From: Acidimicrobiales bacterium
GTDB lineage: Bacteria; Actinomycetota; Acidimicrobiia; Acidimicrobiales; SHLQ01
NCBI GenBank assembly: GCA_020628865.1
Contig: JAHDEJ010000011.1
Span: 84,657 to 137,650, forward strand
Length of the DNA stretch: 52,994 nucleotides
Direction of reading: 5' to 3'
Made by a program: the position numbers and the translations under genes. Shown here piece after piece: positions 45,400-52,994 of this stretch. Numbering within the stretch: position 1 is the stretch's first letter; each line of letters starts with the position of its first letter. Below the pieces are notes generated by a model. The model made no database searches. It was given only the letters and a program-made list of their open reading frames with translations, and was not told the origin of the DNA.

Positions 45400-45927
45400 A
45401 TGCCGCTTCGCCCCATCGTCGGAACCCTCGCCTACCTGCTGGACCCGACCACCGACCAGGTCCTCATGATCCGACGGGACGCCCGACCGGACGACGATCA
45501 CTTCGGCAAGGTCAACGGGCTCGGCGGCAAGGTCGAGCCGGACGAAGGCATCGTCGAGAGCCTTCGGCGTGAGCTCGACGAGGAGACCGGCCTCGAGCTC
45601 ACCGACATTGCGTTGCGAGGCACGATCACGTGGACGAACTTCGGCCCCAAGCGTGAGGAATGGCTCGGGTTCGTCTTCCTCGTGACCGGCTGGAACGGCG
45701 AACCGCCGGAGCACAACGACGAGGGCAGCCTCGTGTGGATCCCCAAGTCACGCCTCATGCAGGCCTGCTCGACGGACGAGGCCGAACGTACGGCGGCCGA
45801 CCTGCCGATGTGGGCGGGCGATCGACACTTCGTTCCGCTCGTGTTCGACGACGACCCGCGGGCGTTCCACGGCACCATGCCCTACGACAGCGACCTGCCG
45901 AAGTCCTGGACCTACGAGAGGCTGTAA
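45400..45927 (+). CDS. NUDIX hydrolase (MutT-like, 8-oxo-dGTPase type)
   Basis: 175 residues. The complete NUDIX box GGKVEPDEGIVESLRRELDEETGLEL (G-x5-E-x7-R-E-U-x-E-E-x-G-U) lies near residues 42-68. The N-terminus VGTLAYLLDPTTDQVLMIRR and the FGKVNGLGGKVEP lead-in are typical of MutT/MTH1-like proteins that remove oxidised purine nucleotides. It starts 40 bases after the HD gene, so they may be cotranscribed. Substrate not proven. Confidence 0.92.
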   Translation: MPLRPIVGTLAYLLDPTTDQVLMIRRDARPDDDHFGKVNGLGGKVEPDEGIVESLRRELDEETGLELTDIALRGTITWTNFGPKREEWLGFVFLVTGWNGEPPEHNDEGSLVWIPKSRLMQACSTDEAERTAADLPMWAGDRHFVPLVFDDDPRAFHGTMPYDSDLPKSWTYERL

Positions 45928-45931
45928 GGCA

Positions 45932-46975
45932 TCAGTTCGCCCATTCCTTGATCTGCGACACGACGGCCAGCGGATCTGCGCCCACCGGGTTGAGCGTGAG
46001 GCTGGTGACGCCGGCCTCGGCGTAGGCCGCGATGCGCTCCTGCACGAATCCGGCCGGGCCGACGAGGCTCGTCTGCGCGATGAATTCGTCGGGGATGAGC
46101 GCTGCAGCCTCGTCCTTCTTGCCGTCCAGGTAGAGGTCCTGGATCTGCTCGGCCTCGGCTTCGTAGCCGTAGCGCTGGAAGAGCGTGTTGTAGAAGTTCT
46201 TCGACTTGGCGCCCATGCCACCGATGTAGAGGGCCAGGCTCGGTCGGGCGAGGTTGCGGAGCTCGGCCGCCTGCTCTTCGGTCTCGGTGATGGCGGCGAG
46301 GCCGCCGGCGATGATCTCGAGTTCGCCGAGTGCCGGGTCACGCTTGGCGAGGCCGGCGTCGAGCGCGGCACCCCATGCGTCTCGCGCCTTCTCCGGATGG
46401 AAGAAGACGGGAAGCCAGCCGTTCGCCATCTCGGCGGTGAGTTCCACGTTCTTCTCGCCGATCGACGCCACGACGATGGGGATGTCTTCGCGCAGCGGCG
46501 TGTTGATCAGCTTCAGCGGCTTGCCCAAGCCTCCACCGCCGTGTTCGGGGGTGAGCGGCATGTGGTAGTTGCGGCCGTCGTGCTCGAGGCGCTCGCGCTT
46601 CCAGACCTTGCGACAGATCTCGATGACCTCACGGGTGCGTCCGAGCGGCCGGTTGTACGGCACGCCGTGCCAACCCTCGATCACCTGCGGCCCGGAGGCC
46701 CCGAGGCCGAGCGTGAACCGTCCTTCCGACAGAGAGTCCAGCGTGGCCGCCGTCATCGCGATCAGCGTGGGCGTACGGCTGTAGATCGGCAGGATTCCGG
46801 ACACGAGCTCCATCGTCGACGTGTGCGCGGCGAGGAAGCCGAGTGTGGAGACGGCATCGAAGCTGTACGCCTCGGCCACCCAGGCCAGGTCGACGCCGGC
46901 CGACTCCATCGCCTGCGCCCGCTCCACGGCCTTGCGGGGGTTGTCGCTGTAATCGATGGTCATTGAGATCTTCAT
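45932..46975 (-). CDS. LLM-class F420-dependent oxidoreductase
   Basis: 347 residues of the luciferase-like TIM barrel. The motif LGLGASGPQVIEGWHGVPY and the start KISMTIDYSDNPRKAVERAQAMESAGVDLAWVAE fit the F420-using branch of actinobacteria, as does LLM PLREDIPIVVASIGEKNVELTAEMANGWLP. The ATG before KISM was chosen; a TTG six codons further upstream exists. Substrate unknown. The end lies five bases from the convergent NUDIX gene end. Confidence 0.92.
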   Translation of the reverse strand: MKISMTIDYSDNPRKAVERAQAMESAGVDLAWVAEAYSFDAVSTLGFLAAHTSTMELVSGILPIYSRTPTLIAMTAATLDSLSEGRFTLGLGASGPQVIEGWHGVPYNRPLGRTREVIEICRKVWKRERLEHDGRNYHMPLTPEHGGGGLGKPLKLINTPLREDIPIVVASIGEKNVELTAEMANGWLPVFFHPEKARDAWGAALDAGLAKRDPALGELEIIAGGLAAITETEEQAAELRNLARPSLALYIGGMGAKSKNFYNTLFQRYGYEAEAEQIQDLYLDGKKDEAAALIPDEFIAQTSLVGPAGFVQERIAAYAEAGVTSLTLNPVGADPLAVVSQIKEWAN

Positions 46976-47352
46976 GTCCGCGATGTTACCCAACGGTAGG
47001 TTCGGGTGCCCACGAGAACGGTGCAGGACCCTCGTCGCCCAATCGGGACCAATGACCCAGAGGGAGCGCTCACGAGCCGCCGCCGTCCGTCGATTGGCAC
47101 GGGGACGGGAGACAGCCGAGCAGAAGAAGAGGTCAATCGATGCGAGTTCCGTGGTCGCGCGAGAGTGCGCCAGCGCCTGAACCCCGCCCCGAACCCAACA
47201 CGCCCCGCCTGCTCCAACTTTGCGACGACGGCAGCCTCACGCTCGAGCCGGCGAACCCGCATCGAGCTGCTCCGAACCAGCGGAAGCCGGACGCCGTCCG
47301 CTGAGCGAGTCTCCGGTAGCCTCCCCTGACAGCCACGTCATCTGGAGGAATC
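46976..47352. other. Intergenic region without a convincing gene
   Basis: 377 bases between divergent starts of the LLM oxidoreductase and the aldehyde dehydrogenase. Several short frames cross it, the most gene-like being a 42-codon basic frame from 47052, but it lacks a ribosome binding site and any recognised motif. No terminator or riboswitch was seen. It should hold the promoters of both flanking genes. The ribosome binding site of the dehydrogenase (GGAGG) lies close before 47353. Confidence 0.5.
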
Positions 47353-48783
47353 GTGCAGACGCAACTGGTCATCAATGGTGAACGCCGTGCCGGATCCGAC
47401 GGGGACACCGTCGACGTCCTGAATCCAGCGAATGGCGAGCTCGTGGCCACGGTTGCCGCCGGCTCCGTGTCGGACATGGTGGCCGCCTGCGATGCTGCGG
47501 CCGCCGCACAGAAGTCGTGGGCGAAGACCGCACCGCGCACCCGCGCCGAGCTGCTGCGAGCCTGCTACCAGGTGATGGTCGACAACGCCGACATGCTGGC
47601 CGACATCATCGTCGCCGAGCACGGCAAGCCGAAGGCCGACGCCCTCGGCGAGATCGCCTACGCGGCCGAGTTCTTCCGTTGGAACAGCGAGGAGACGGTG
47701 CGGCTGCACGGCACGCTCGGCACGAACCCGGCCGGCACCGCAAAGATGATCGTGCACCACCCCCCGGTCGGCGTCGTCCTGATGGTGACGCCGTGGAACT
47801 TCCCGGCGGCGATGATCACCCGCAAGGTCGCTCCGGCGCTCGGCGCCGGCAACGCCGTGGTCATCAAGCCGCCCAAGGAGACGCCGCTCACCGCGCTGGC
47901 GCTCGCCGACCTGTTCGAGAAGGAAGTCGGACTTCCTCCGGGCCTGATCAACATGGTCACCACGAAGTCGGCGTCGAAGCCGGTGCAGGCCGCGATGGAT
48001 CACGACGCCGTGCGCATGGTCTCGTTCACCGGGTCGACCGAGGTCGGCCGTGTCCTGCTGCACCAGGCCGCTGACCGCGTCCTCAAGGTTGCGATGGAAC
48101 TGGGCGGGAACGCGCCCTTCATCGTGTTCGCCGACGCCGACCTCGACCTCGCCGTCGAAGGGGCGATCGCTGCGAAGATGCGACACTCGGCCGAGACCTG
48201 CACGGCAGCGAATCGCTTCTTCGTGGAAGAGCCGGTCATGGAGGAGTTCGGTCAGAAGCTCGCCGCGGCGATGTCCGCGATGAAGGTGGCCGAGGGCAAC
48301 ACCGAGGGCGCACAGGTGGGCCCGCTCATCAACCAAGACGCCGTCGACAACGTCGACCGTCTCGTGACCTCCGCCGTCGCCGGCGGCGCCACGGCGGTCA
48401 CCGGCGGTTCGCCAGTGGACGGACCCGGCTTCTTCTACCCGCCGACCGTGCTGACGGGTGTTCGCCCCGACGCCGACGTCGCCCGGGAGGAGATCTTCGG
48501 GCCGGTCGCACCGCTCATCCCGTTCACGGACGAGGACGAGATGCTCGCCCAGGCCAACGACACCGAGATGGGTCTCATGGGATACGTCTTCACGCAGGAC
48601 CTCGCACGCGGCCTACGCGTCAGCGAACAGGTGCAGGCCGGCATGGTCGGGCTGAACCGCGGTGTCGTATCCGACCCTGCCGCACCGTTCGGGGGCATGA
48701 AGCAGTCGGGCCTCGGCCGCGAAGGGGCGAGCGAAGGCATCTATGAGTTCTGCGAGACGCAGTACATCGCCACCAACTGGTAG
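47353..48783 (+). CDS. gabD: NAD(P)-dependent succinate-semialdehyde dehydrogenase family protein
   Basis: 476 residues of the aldehyde dehydrogenase fold. Landmarks: VTPWNFPAAMITRKVAPALGAGN (cofactor site), SFTGSTEVGR, the general base MELGGNAP, the catalytic cysteine in SAETCTAANRFF, and the C-terminal PFGGMKQSGLGREGASEGIYEF, which is typical of GabD/SSADH proteins. The GTG start has a GGAGG ribosome binding site. Oxidises succinate semialdehyde or a related aldehyde; the gene symbol is by family resemblance. Confidence 0.88.
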   Translation: MQTQLVINGERRAGSDGDTVDVLNPANGELVATVAAGSVSDMVAACDAAAAAQKSWAKTAPRTRAELLRACYQVMVDNADMLADIIVAEHGKPKADALGEIAYAAEFFRWNSEETVRLHGTLGTNPAGTAKMIVHHPPVGVVLMVTPWNFPAAMITRKVAPALGAGNAVVIKPPKETPLTALALADLFEKEVGLPPGLINMVTTKSASKPVQAAMDHDAVRMVSFTGSTEVGRVLLHQAADRVLKVAMELGGNAPFIVFADADLDLAVEGAIAAKMRHSAETCTAANRFFVEEPVMEEFGQKLAAAMSAMKVAEGNTEGAQVGPLINQDAVDNVDRLVTSAVAGGATAVTGGSPVDGPGFFYPPTVLTGVRPDADVAREEIFGPVAPLIPFTDEDEMLAQANDTEMGLMGYVFTQDLARGLRVSEQVQAGMVGLNRGVVSDPAAPFGGMKQSGLGREGASEGIYEFCETQYIATNW

Positions 48784-48786
48784 CGA

Positions 48787-50304
48787 TCAGACGGCGACTT
48801 CGTGCCGGTTGCCGCCGGAGCGCTTCGCCGAGTACATCGCGCCGTCAGCGAGACGGACGAGGTCCTTCACATCGGTTTCGGCTCCCGCCTTGCGGGAGGC
48901 GATCCCGACCGACGCCGTGACGCGGGCGTCGATGTCAGCGACGGCCTTCGTGATCCGCTTCGACGCATCCTCCCGGAACTTCTCCGGAGCGGAGCGACGG
49001 GCGAAGACAACGAACTCGTCGCCACCGAACCGACTGACCAGATCGTCCGATCGGAAGATGGAGCGGAGCTCGTTCGCGACGAGGCGCAGGACCTGGTCCC
49101 CACGTTCGTGCCCTTCCGTGTCGTTGACCGACTTGAACCCGTCGAGGTCGATGAAGAACAAGGTTGCAGCCTGGTGCGCCGGCAGCATTCGAGCTGCATC
49201 GATCAGTCCGTTGCGGTTGAGTAGACCGGTGAGCGCATCGGTCGATGCGACCGTACGGGCATGTTCGAGTTCGAAGCGTGCAGAGTCGAGGCTGCGTCGG
49301 ACCGCCTGACGGCGGGCGGCTGCCAACACGGCAAGAAGGGTGAGCAGTACGCCACCGAGCCACACACCCTGCTGATCGAACAGACCGACCGAACCGGCGA
49401 AGTCCTCGCCGGCGTACACGTCGACCGTCCATCGCAAGCCGGCGGTTTCCACGCTGCGCTCGGTGGCGAGCACGCCATCCGAAAGCGACGTCGACTCCCA
49501 ACCGGTCGATGAACCGACGGGCTCCTCGAATGCGTCGACGGTCAGTGTGTAGTCCAGATCCGTCTCGTTCGAGATCTGCTCGAGTCCGATCATCTGCTCG
49601 ATGGTCATGATGCTCACCACCAGGCCGAGGCCCTCACCGTCGCGCTCGACGGGAGCCACCATGATCGCGCTGAACAGACCGAACTCCTCGCCTTCCGGCA
49701 TCTCTGCCGCGACGAAGTTGAAGATGTCGGCGGACTCCAGGATGTAGAGCTCGAAGGACTGGGAGCCGAAGTCCTGAGGAATGAGTGTTCCGCTGAGCCC
49801 GGTGGCGTCGAGCCCGACGAGCGAAACGCCGAACAGCTCAGACTCGTACGCAACTCGGGTGAGCAGGACTCGCTCGTCGGTCGGGCCCGGGAAGACCGTG
49901 GCGACGAAATCGTTGCCGAGGGCTGCTTCCCGCGCTTCCAACGCCGGAAGGTCTGCGACGTTCACCCGTTCGAAGAACATCACGCCCGGGTCGCTCGGTT
50001 GGGTCTGCTCCACCTCGTTCTGCATGAACATCTGGTACTCGCTGAGCGGCCCCGGATGCGTTGCGCCGGCGAAGCTGATGGCCGAATCAAACGATCCGAT
50101 CCGTTCGTCGATGCGCTCCTCGAGCAACACCGCAACGCGGCTGGCCTCGGCTTCGAATCGGAGGTCTCGTTCGCGCTCGGCCGACTGGCGCTGCAGGAGC
50201 GCCACCATGGTGGTCAGCAGCAGGCCCGAGACAACGATGACCGCAGACAGGCGTCGCCAGAACGACGCTTCATCTCGGATCTTGCCTGGCGGACCGTTAC
50301 CCAC
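48787..50304 (-). CDS. Membrane diguanylate cyclase with CHASE-like sensor
   Basis: 505 residues. TM1 near 16-38, a CHASE-type extracellular domain (about 50-300; FEAEASRVAVLLEERIDERIGSF and GVMFFERVNVADLPALEARE are typical), TM2 near 305-325, and a GGDEF domain at about 345-505. The active site RFGGDEFVVF is intact, and FFIDLDGFKSVNDTEGHERGD carries the metal and base-binding residues. It should make c-di-GMP, and is thus a possible counterpart of the EAL protein at 22418. A GTG start at 50304 begins the cytoplasmic N-terminus. It converges with the dehydrogenase gene with three bases between stops. Confidence 0.93.
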   Translation of the reverse strand: MGNGPPGKIRDEASFWRRLSAVIVVSGLLLTTMVALLQRQSAERERDLRFEAEASRVAVLLEERIDERIGSFDSAISFAGATHPGPLSEYQMFMQNEVEQTQPSDPGVMFFERVNVADLPALEAREAALGNDFVATVFPGPTDERVLLTRVAYESELFGVSLVGLDATGLSGTLIPQDFGSQSFELYILESADIFNFVAAEMPEGEEFGLFSAIMVAPVERDGEGLGLVVSIMTIEQMIGLEQISNETDLDYTLTVDAFEEPVGSSTGWESTSLSDGVLATERSVETAGLRWTVDVYAGEDFAGSVGLFDQQGVWLGGVLLTLLAVLAAARRQAVRRSLDSARFELEHARTVASTDALTGLLNRNGLIDAARMLPAHQAATLFFIDLDGFKSVNDTEGHERGDQVLRLVANELRSIFRSDDLVSRFGGDEFVVFARRSAPEKFREDASKRITKAVADIDARVTASVGIASRKAGAETDVKDLVRLADGAMYSAKRSGGNRHEVAV

Positions 50305-50372
50305 AGTGGTGAAATCGGCACAACTCGTCGAAACGTTGAGCGCCCGCTACATGACGATCGCATTGCAAAACG

Positions 50373-51062
50373 TCAGCTGAGGGCAGCCTCCACCGCCGCT
50401 TCGGCGTGCAGCGTTGTCGTGGGGAAATACGGGATGAAGACGTCGTCCTCGGTCACCAACAGTTCGATTTCGGTGCAGCCGGCGACGACGCCCTGTGCAC
50501 CGGCCGAACCGAGACGATCGATGATGTCGAGATACTCCTCACGGGAGTCACGGTTGAGTTCACCCTTGACCAGCTCGTCGTAGATGATGTCGTGCACGCG
50601 TTGCCGCTCCGCTTCGGACGGCACGACCACGGAGATGCCATGCGATTCCAAGCGGGCACGGTAGAAGTCCTGCTCCATCGTGAACTTCGTGCCGAGCAGG
50701 CCGACCGTGTCCAGGCCCTCCGCCAGAATCGCTGCCGCCGTCGTGTCGGCGAGGTGCAGGAACGGTACGGAGATCGATGCCTCGATCTGTTCGGCGACCT
50801 TGTGCATCGTGTTGGTGCACAGCACGACGAGCTCGGCGCCGGCGGACTCGAGCCGGGCGGCGTCCTCGGCCAGAAGCCGGCCGGCCGCATCCCAATCGCC
50901 AGCAGCCTGGAGCTCCTCGATCCGGGCAAAGTCGTAGCTCCGCACGATCAGATCGGCCGAGTGCACGCCACCCAGACGGGCGCGTACGCCCGTGTTGATC
51001 AGCTCCTCGTAGAGCACTGACGATTCCCAACTCATGCCGCCCAGGAGGCCGATCATCTTCAT
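50373..51062 (-). CDS. Aspartate/glutamate racemase family protein
   Basis: 229 residues. Begins MKMIGLLGGMSWESS, the typical YgeA-like racemase start, and has the two catalytic cysteines C82 (VVLCTNTMHKVA) and C196 (GVVAGCTEIELL). These act as acid and base on opposite faces of the amino acid. A longer reading upstream is the shadow of the FHA gene on the other strand. It is divergent from the FHA gene, with 63 bases between starts. Confidence 0.94.
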   Translation of the reverse strand: MKMIGLLGGMSWESSVLYEELINTGVRARLGGVHSADLIVRSYDFARIEELQAAGDWDAAGRLLAEDAARLESAGAELVVLCTNTMHKVAEQIEASISVPFLHLADTTAAAILAEGLDTVGLLGTKFTMEQDFYRARLESHGISVVVPSEAERQRVHDIIYDELVKGELNRDSREEYLDIIDRLGSAGAQGVVAGCTEIELLVTEDDVFIPYFPTTTLHAEAAVEAALS

Positions 51063-51125
51063 CTGGCCAGTCTGGTCGAGACGGCCAGATGGACTGGGCT
51101 TTGTGGTGTGCAAAAATGTCACTTC

Positions 51126-51956
51126 ATGGACTTCCTTCTGGAAATGACGCCTGGTGCCGGTTGGCTCGCCCGAGAGAACGATCGGATCGTGTTCCTTCCG
51201 CAGGAAGAGAGCGTGGACACGGCGCACGATGTGATCGAGCCGCTGCTCGTGCCTCGAGACATCGACGCGGCGTTCCGAACGTTTCGCTCGTGGCTCGAGA
51301 CCGGTCGACCCCTGCCCCCGATGTTGTTGATCGGCCTCGAACGGACGGCGCTGGCCATGGCACACGGGATCCCGCGGCTCCCGTTGACCGAGCCGGACAC
51401 CGGGGCCGTCCGCTATGTGGATCTGTCCAACGGTTCCACGGGCGCATCGCCGCTGGGCAAGGTCCGCTCGATCGGGTTGAACGACGACGCGGCGGAGCCG
51501 TCCGGCATGCTCATCGAAGGCGTGATCCGGGCCGGCGGTTTCCGACTGCACATTCACACGAGTACGAACACCCGCACCGCCCCGCAACTCGCGCCGGAAC
51601 CAGCCCCCTCCGACCCCGACGCCGTCTTGCAGCTGCACCTCGACGAGTACTCCGTGGAGATCGGCCAGGGAATCGTGCTCGGCCGGTGGCCGTACAAGCA
51701 TGCGGAGTTCGACTCGACGCTGGAGCCGCTGATCGTCGCCGATCCGGCCGTGTCCCGGATGCACGCCGAGATCCGACCCGAACCAGGCGGCGCCGTGGTG
51801 ATCGACAAGGGGTCGCACAATGGGACGTGGGTCCGACCGAAGGGGAAGCCCGACCGGGTGGCGTTGCAGCCGAACGTGCCGTTCGCCATCCGCGACGGCG
51901 ATGCCGTGATCATGGGCGATACGACGGTCACGCTTGGCGGCGGCGACAACTCCTGA
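51126..51956 (+). CDS. FHA domain protein with uncharacterised N-terminal domain
   Basis: 276 residues from ATG 51126 (a GTG at 51108 would add six). The C-terminal FHA domain (from about residue 165) is clear: ILGRWPYKHAEF, VADPAVSRMHAEIRPEP and DKGSHNGTWVRP, i.e. the G-R, S-R-x-H and N-G-T phosphothreonine-binding motifs. The N-terminal 140 residues are of unknown type and match in pattern the N-terminus of the next gene, including IRAGGFRLHIH against VVSGGGFVFDLH. No kinase gene is adjacent. Such proteins usually bind a phosphorylated partner. Confidence 0.88.
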   Translation: MDFLLEMTPGAGWLARENDRIVFLPQEESVDTAHDVIEPLLVPRDIDAAFRTFRSWLETGRPLPPMLLIGLERTALAMAHGIPRLPLTEPDTGAVRYVDLSNGSTGASPLGKVRSIGLNDDAAEPSGMLIEGVIRAGGFRLHIHTSTNTRTAPQLAPEPAPSDPDAVLQLHLDEYSVEIGQGIVLGRWPYKHAEFDSTLEPLIVADPAVSRMHAEIRPEPGGAVVIDKGSHNGTWVRPKGKPDRVALQPNVPFAIRDGDAVIMGDTTVTLGGGDNS

Positions 51957-52062
51957 ATTTCGTTCACCCACCGCTGCAAAGCACCCCGTTCGTTGTGACG
52001 ATTGGTGGTCGGCGCAGGAGCGGTGGCGGCCTGCCGCGGGCTGGGCGTGACAGACTGACCGG

Positions 52063-52994
52063 ATGCACGGAGAGTCGGTGGATCACATGGCGTCAACTAC
52101 GGGTACTTCACGCGGTATCCACATCACGCCCGGCGACGGCATCGTCGCCCATCTCGGCCTCTTCATGGCGTACGCCGAAGGGGACGACGAGGGGCTCAAC
52201 CAGCTCGTCGTCCGTCTGAATGCTTTGGCCGGCGCCCCCTGGGCCGAGGTCGTGCGAACGCTGACGTCCGACATCTCGGCCGCCGGCTACGACAACCACC
52301 CAGCGCTCGCCTGCGCCACGATCGAAGACGATCGCATCGGTGTGCTCGTGTTCGGCGACCTCTCGCTCGCCGTCTCGACGGACCAGGAAACACGGGTGCT
52401 CGACGGGCGGCACTCGAGCACGTGGATCGATCTTTCCATGCCGGGCGCAACACAGCGTGTCCGCTGCGGTCAGCAGTCCGATTCGAACGTCGTCGGCGTG
52501 CTTCGCGACGGTGTCGTCTCGGGTGGAGGTTTCGTCTTCGACCTCCACGGCCCGATCCCGGCCGCCACCCGATGGGACGCCGATGAGGCACCGGAACCCG
52601 CCGCAGCGGCAGCAATCGAAACCGATGAGCCGGCCGAGGCCGAGCCAGAGTCGACCGACGTCGACATGGCCGTCGCAGCCGACGAGTCGCCGGAGGAGAT
52701 GGTAGAGGTCGAGCCGGTCGCCGAGGCCGAGGAAGCCGACGGCGCACTGCCCGAGCCAGAGGACATCGTCGAAGCGCAGTCCCTGAACGGCAACATCTTC
52801 GGCTCGCCAGTCGAGTCCGAATCCGAATCTGCTGCGGACGAACCAGCGACGGACGACTCGGCCGCCAACGACTTTCCCGCCGTGGCCGGAATCTTCAGTC
52901 GGAGCGAGTCGAGCGCGATCGACGATGCGGAAGTGATCGACGCCGACGACGTGGTGGCTGAGCCAGTCGCCGATGCCATCGATGCATCAGACGC
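52063..52994 (+). CDS. Protein related to the preceding FHA protein's N-terminus (partial, runs off right edge)
   Basis: 310 codons are visible from ATG 52063 (or ATG 52087), open at the right edge. Residues 18-165 share a pattern with the preceding FHA protein: HITPGDGIVAHLG, GVLVFGDLSLAVS, STWIDLSMPGATQRVRCGQ and DGVVSGGGFVFDLH. Then comes a long acidic, Ala/Glu/Pro-rich region (about 175-310), likely disordered. An FHA domain may follow outside the window, by analogy. No enzyme motif is seen. Confidence 0.8.
   Translation, partial: MHGESVDHMASTTGTSRGIHITPGDGIVAHLGLFMAYAEGDDEGLNQLVVRLNALAGAPWAEVVRTLTSDISAAGYDNHPALACATIEDDRIGVLVFGDLSLAVSTDQETRVLDGRHSSTWIDLSMPGATQRVRCGQQSDSNVVGVLRDGVVSGGGFVFDLHGPIPAATRWDADEAPEPAAAAAIETDEPAEAEPESTDVDMAVAADESPEEMVEVEPVAEAEEADGALPEPEDIVEAQSLNGNIFGSPVESESESAADEPATDDSAANDFPAVAGIFSRSESSAIDDAEVIDADDVVAEPVADAIDASD

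Noticed and set aside
47052-47180. Basic 42-codon frame in the intergenic region before the aldehyde dehydrogenase
   Set aside because: No ribosome binding site, no recognisable motif; composition fits chance in GC-rich DNA.
51972-52062. Separate small gene between the FHA gene and the last partial gene
   Set aside because: Only about 100 bases and no start with a ribosome binding site; it is most likely the leader of the last gene.

Overview
The window is GC-rich with dense, often overlapping genes. The gene content points to an actinobacterium, most likely of the Acidimicrobiia (Ilumatobacter/Microtrichales-like). The signs are a WhiB regulator, a Get3-like ArsA pair of the actinobacterial type, an F420-type luciferase-like oxidoreductase, many GTG starts and ATGA/GTGA stop-start couplings, and a large membrane Fe-S reductase of the Rv0338c type. 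No plasmid, phage or insertion-sequence genes are visible, so this looks like ordinary chromosome. The class assignment is inference; no marker gene was searched.

Left part (1-5.8 kb, minus strand): a tightly coupled four-gene operon. It encodes a large secreted/membrane protein with a C-terminal PPC-like domain, an ABC ATPase with a proline-rich N-terminus, an ABC-2 type permease, and a membrane protein running off the left edge with a Gly-Gln/Gly-Glu tail. It resembles Gld-type auxiliary ABC systems. From 6 to 11.6 kb come an MFS transporter and two near-identical-architecture hybrid histidine kinases flanking fxsA. From 11.7 to 14.7 kb lies selA-selB, the selenocysteine incorporation machinery.

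14.7-21.1 kb: whiB, an nfeD-like gene whose serine-protease motif is degenerate, a fused two-ATPase ArsA/Get3-like protein, a STAS anti-sigma antagonist, a stand-alone receiver, tRNA-Pro(CGG) with terminator, a tandem 30-bp repeat, a 13-codon ORF with a perfect Shine-Dalgarno, rsgA, and an NTF2-like protein.

21.1-26.8 kb is the most unusual block. An Amt-family protein that has lost both pore histidines is divergent from a membrane sensor with a broken GGDEF and an intact-looking EAL domain. The EAL gene overlaps an orphan solute-binding lipoprotein gene by its stop-start. I read this as a candidate nutrient-sensing c-di-GMP module. It is followed by a 1247-residue Fe-S reductase fused to three helix-hairpin-helix domains.

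30.7-46 kb: an MFS gene coupled to dcd, a split DipZ-like thiol-redox pair, DUF805, PhoD phosphatase, glycogen genes glgC and glgA, a DUF4870 gene, L-serine dehydratase, and a TPP-riboswitch-controlled thiamine uptake operon (thiB-thiP, no ATPase gene). Then come a SUKH-like protein, an HD-domain protein resembling diiron oxygenases of the PhnZ type, and a NUDIX hydrolase.

46-53 kb: LLM oxidoreductase, succinate-semialdehyde-type dehydrogenase, a CHASE-like GGDEF cyclase, an Asp/Glu racemase, and two adjacent genes (one with an FHA domain, one cut by the window edge) sharing an unrecognised N-terminal domain.
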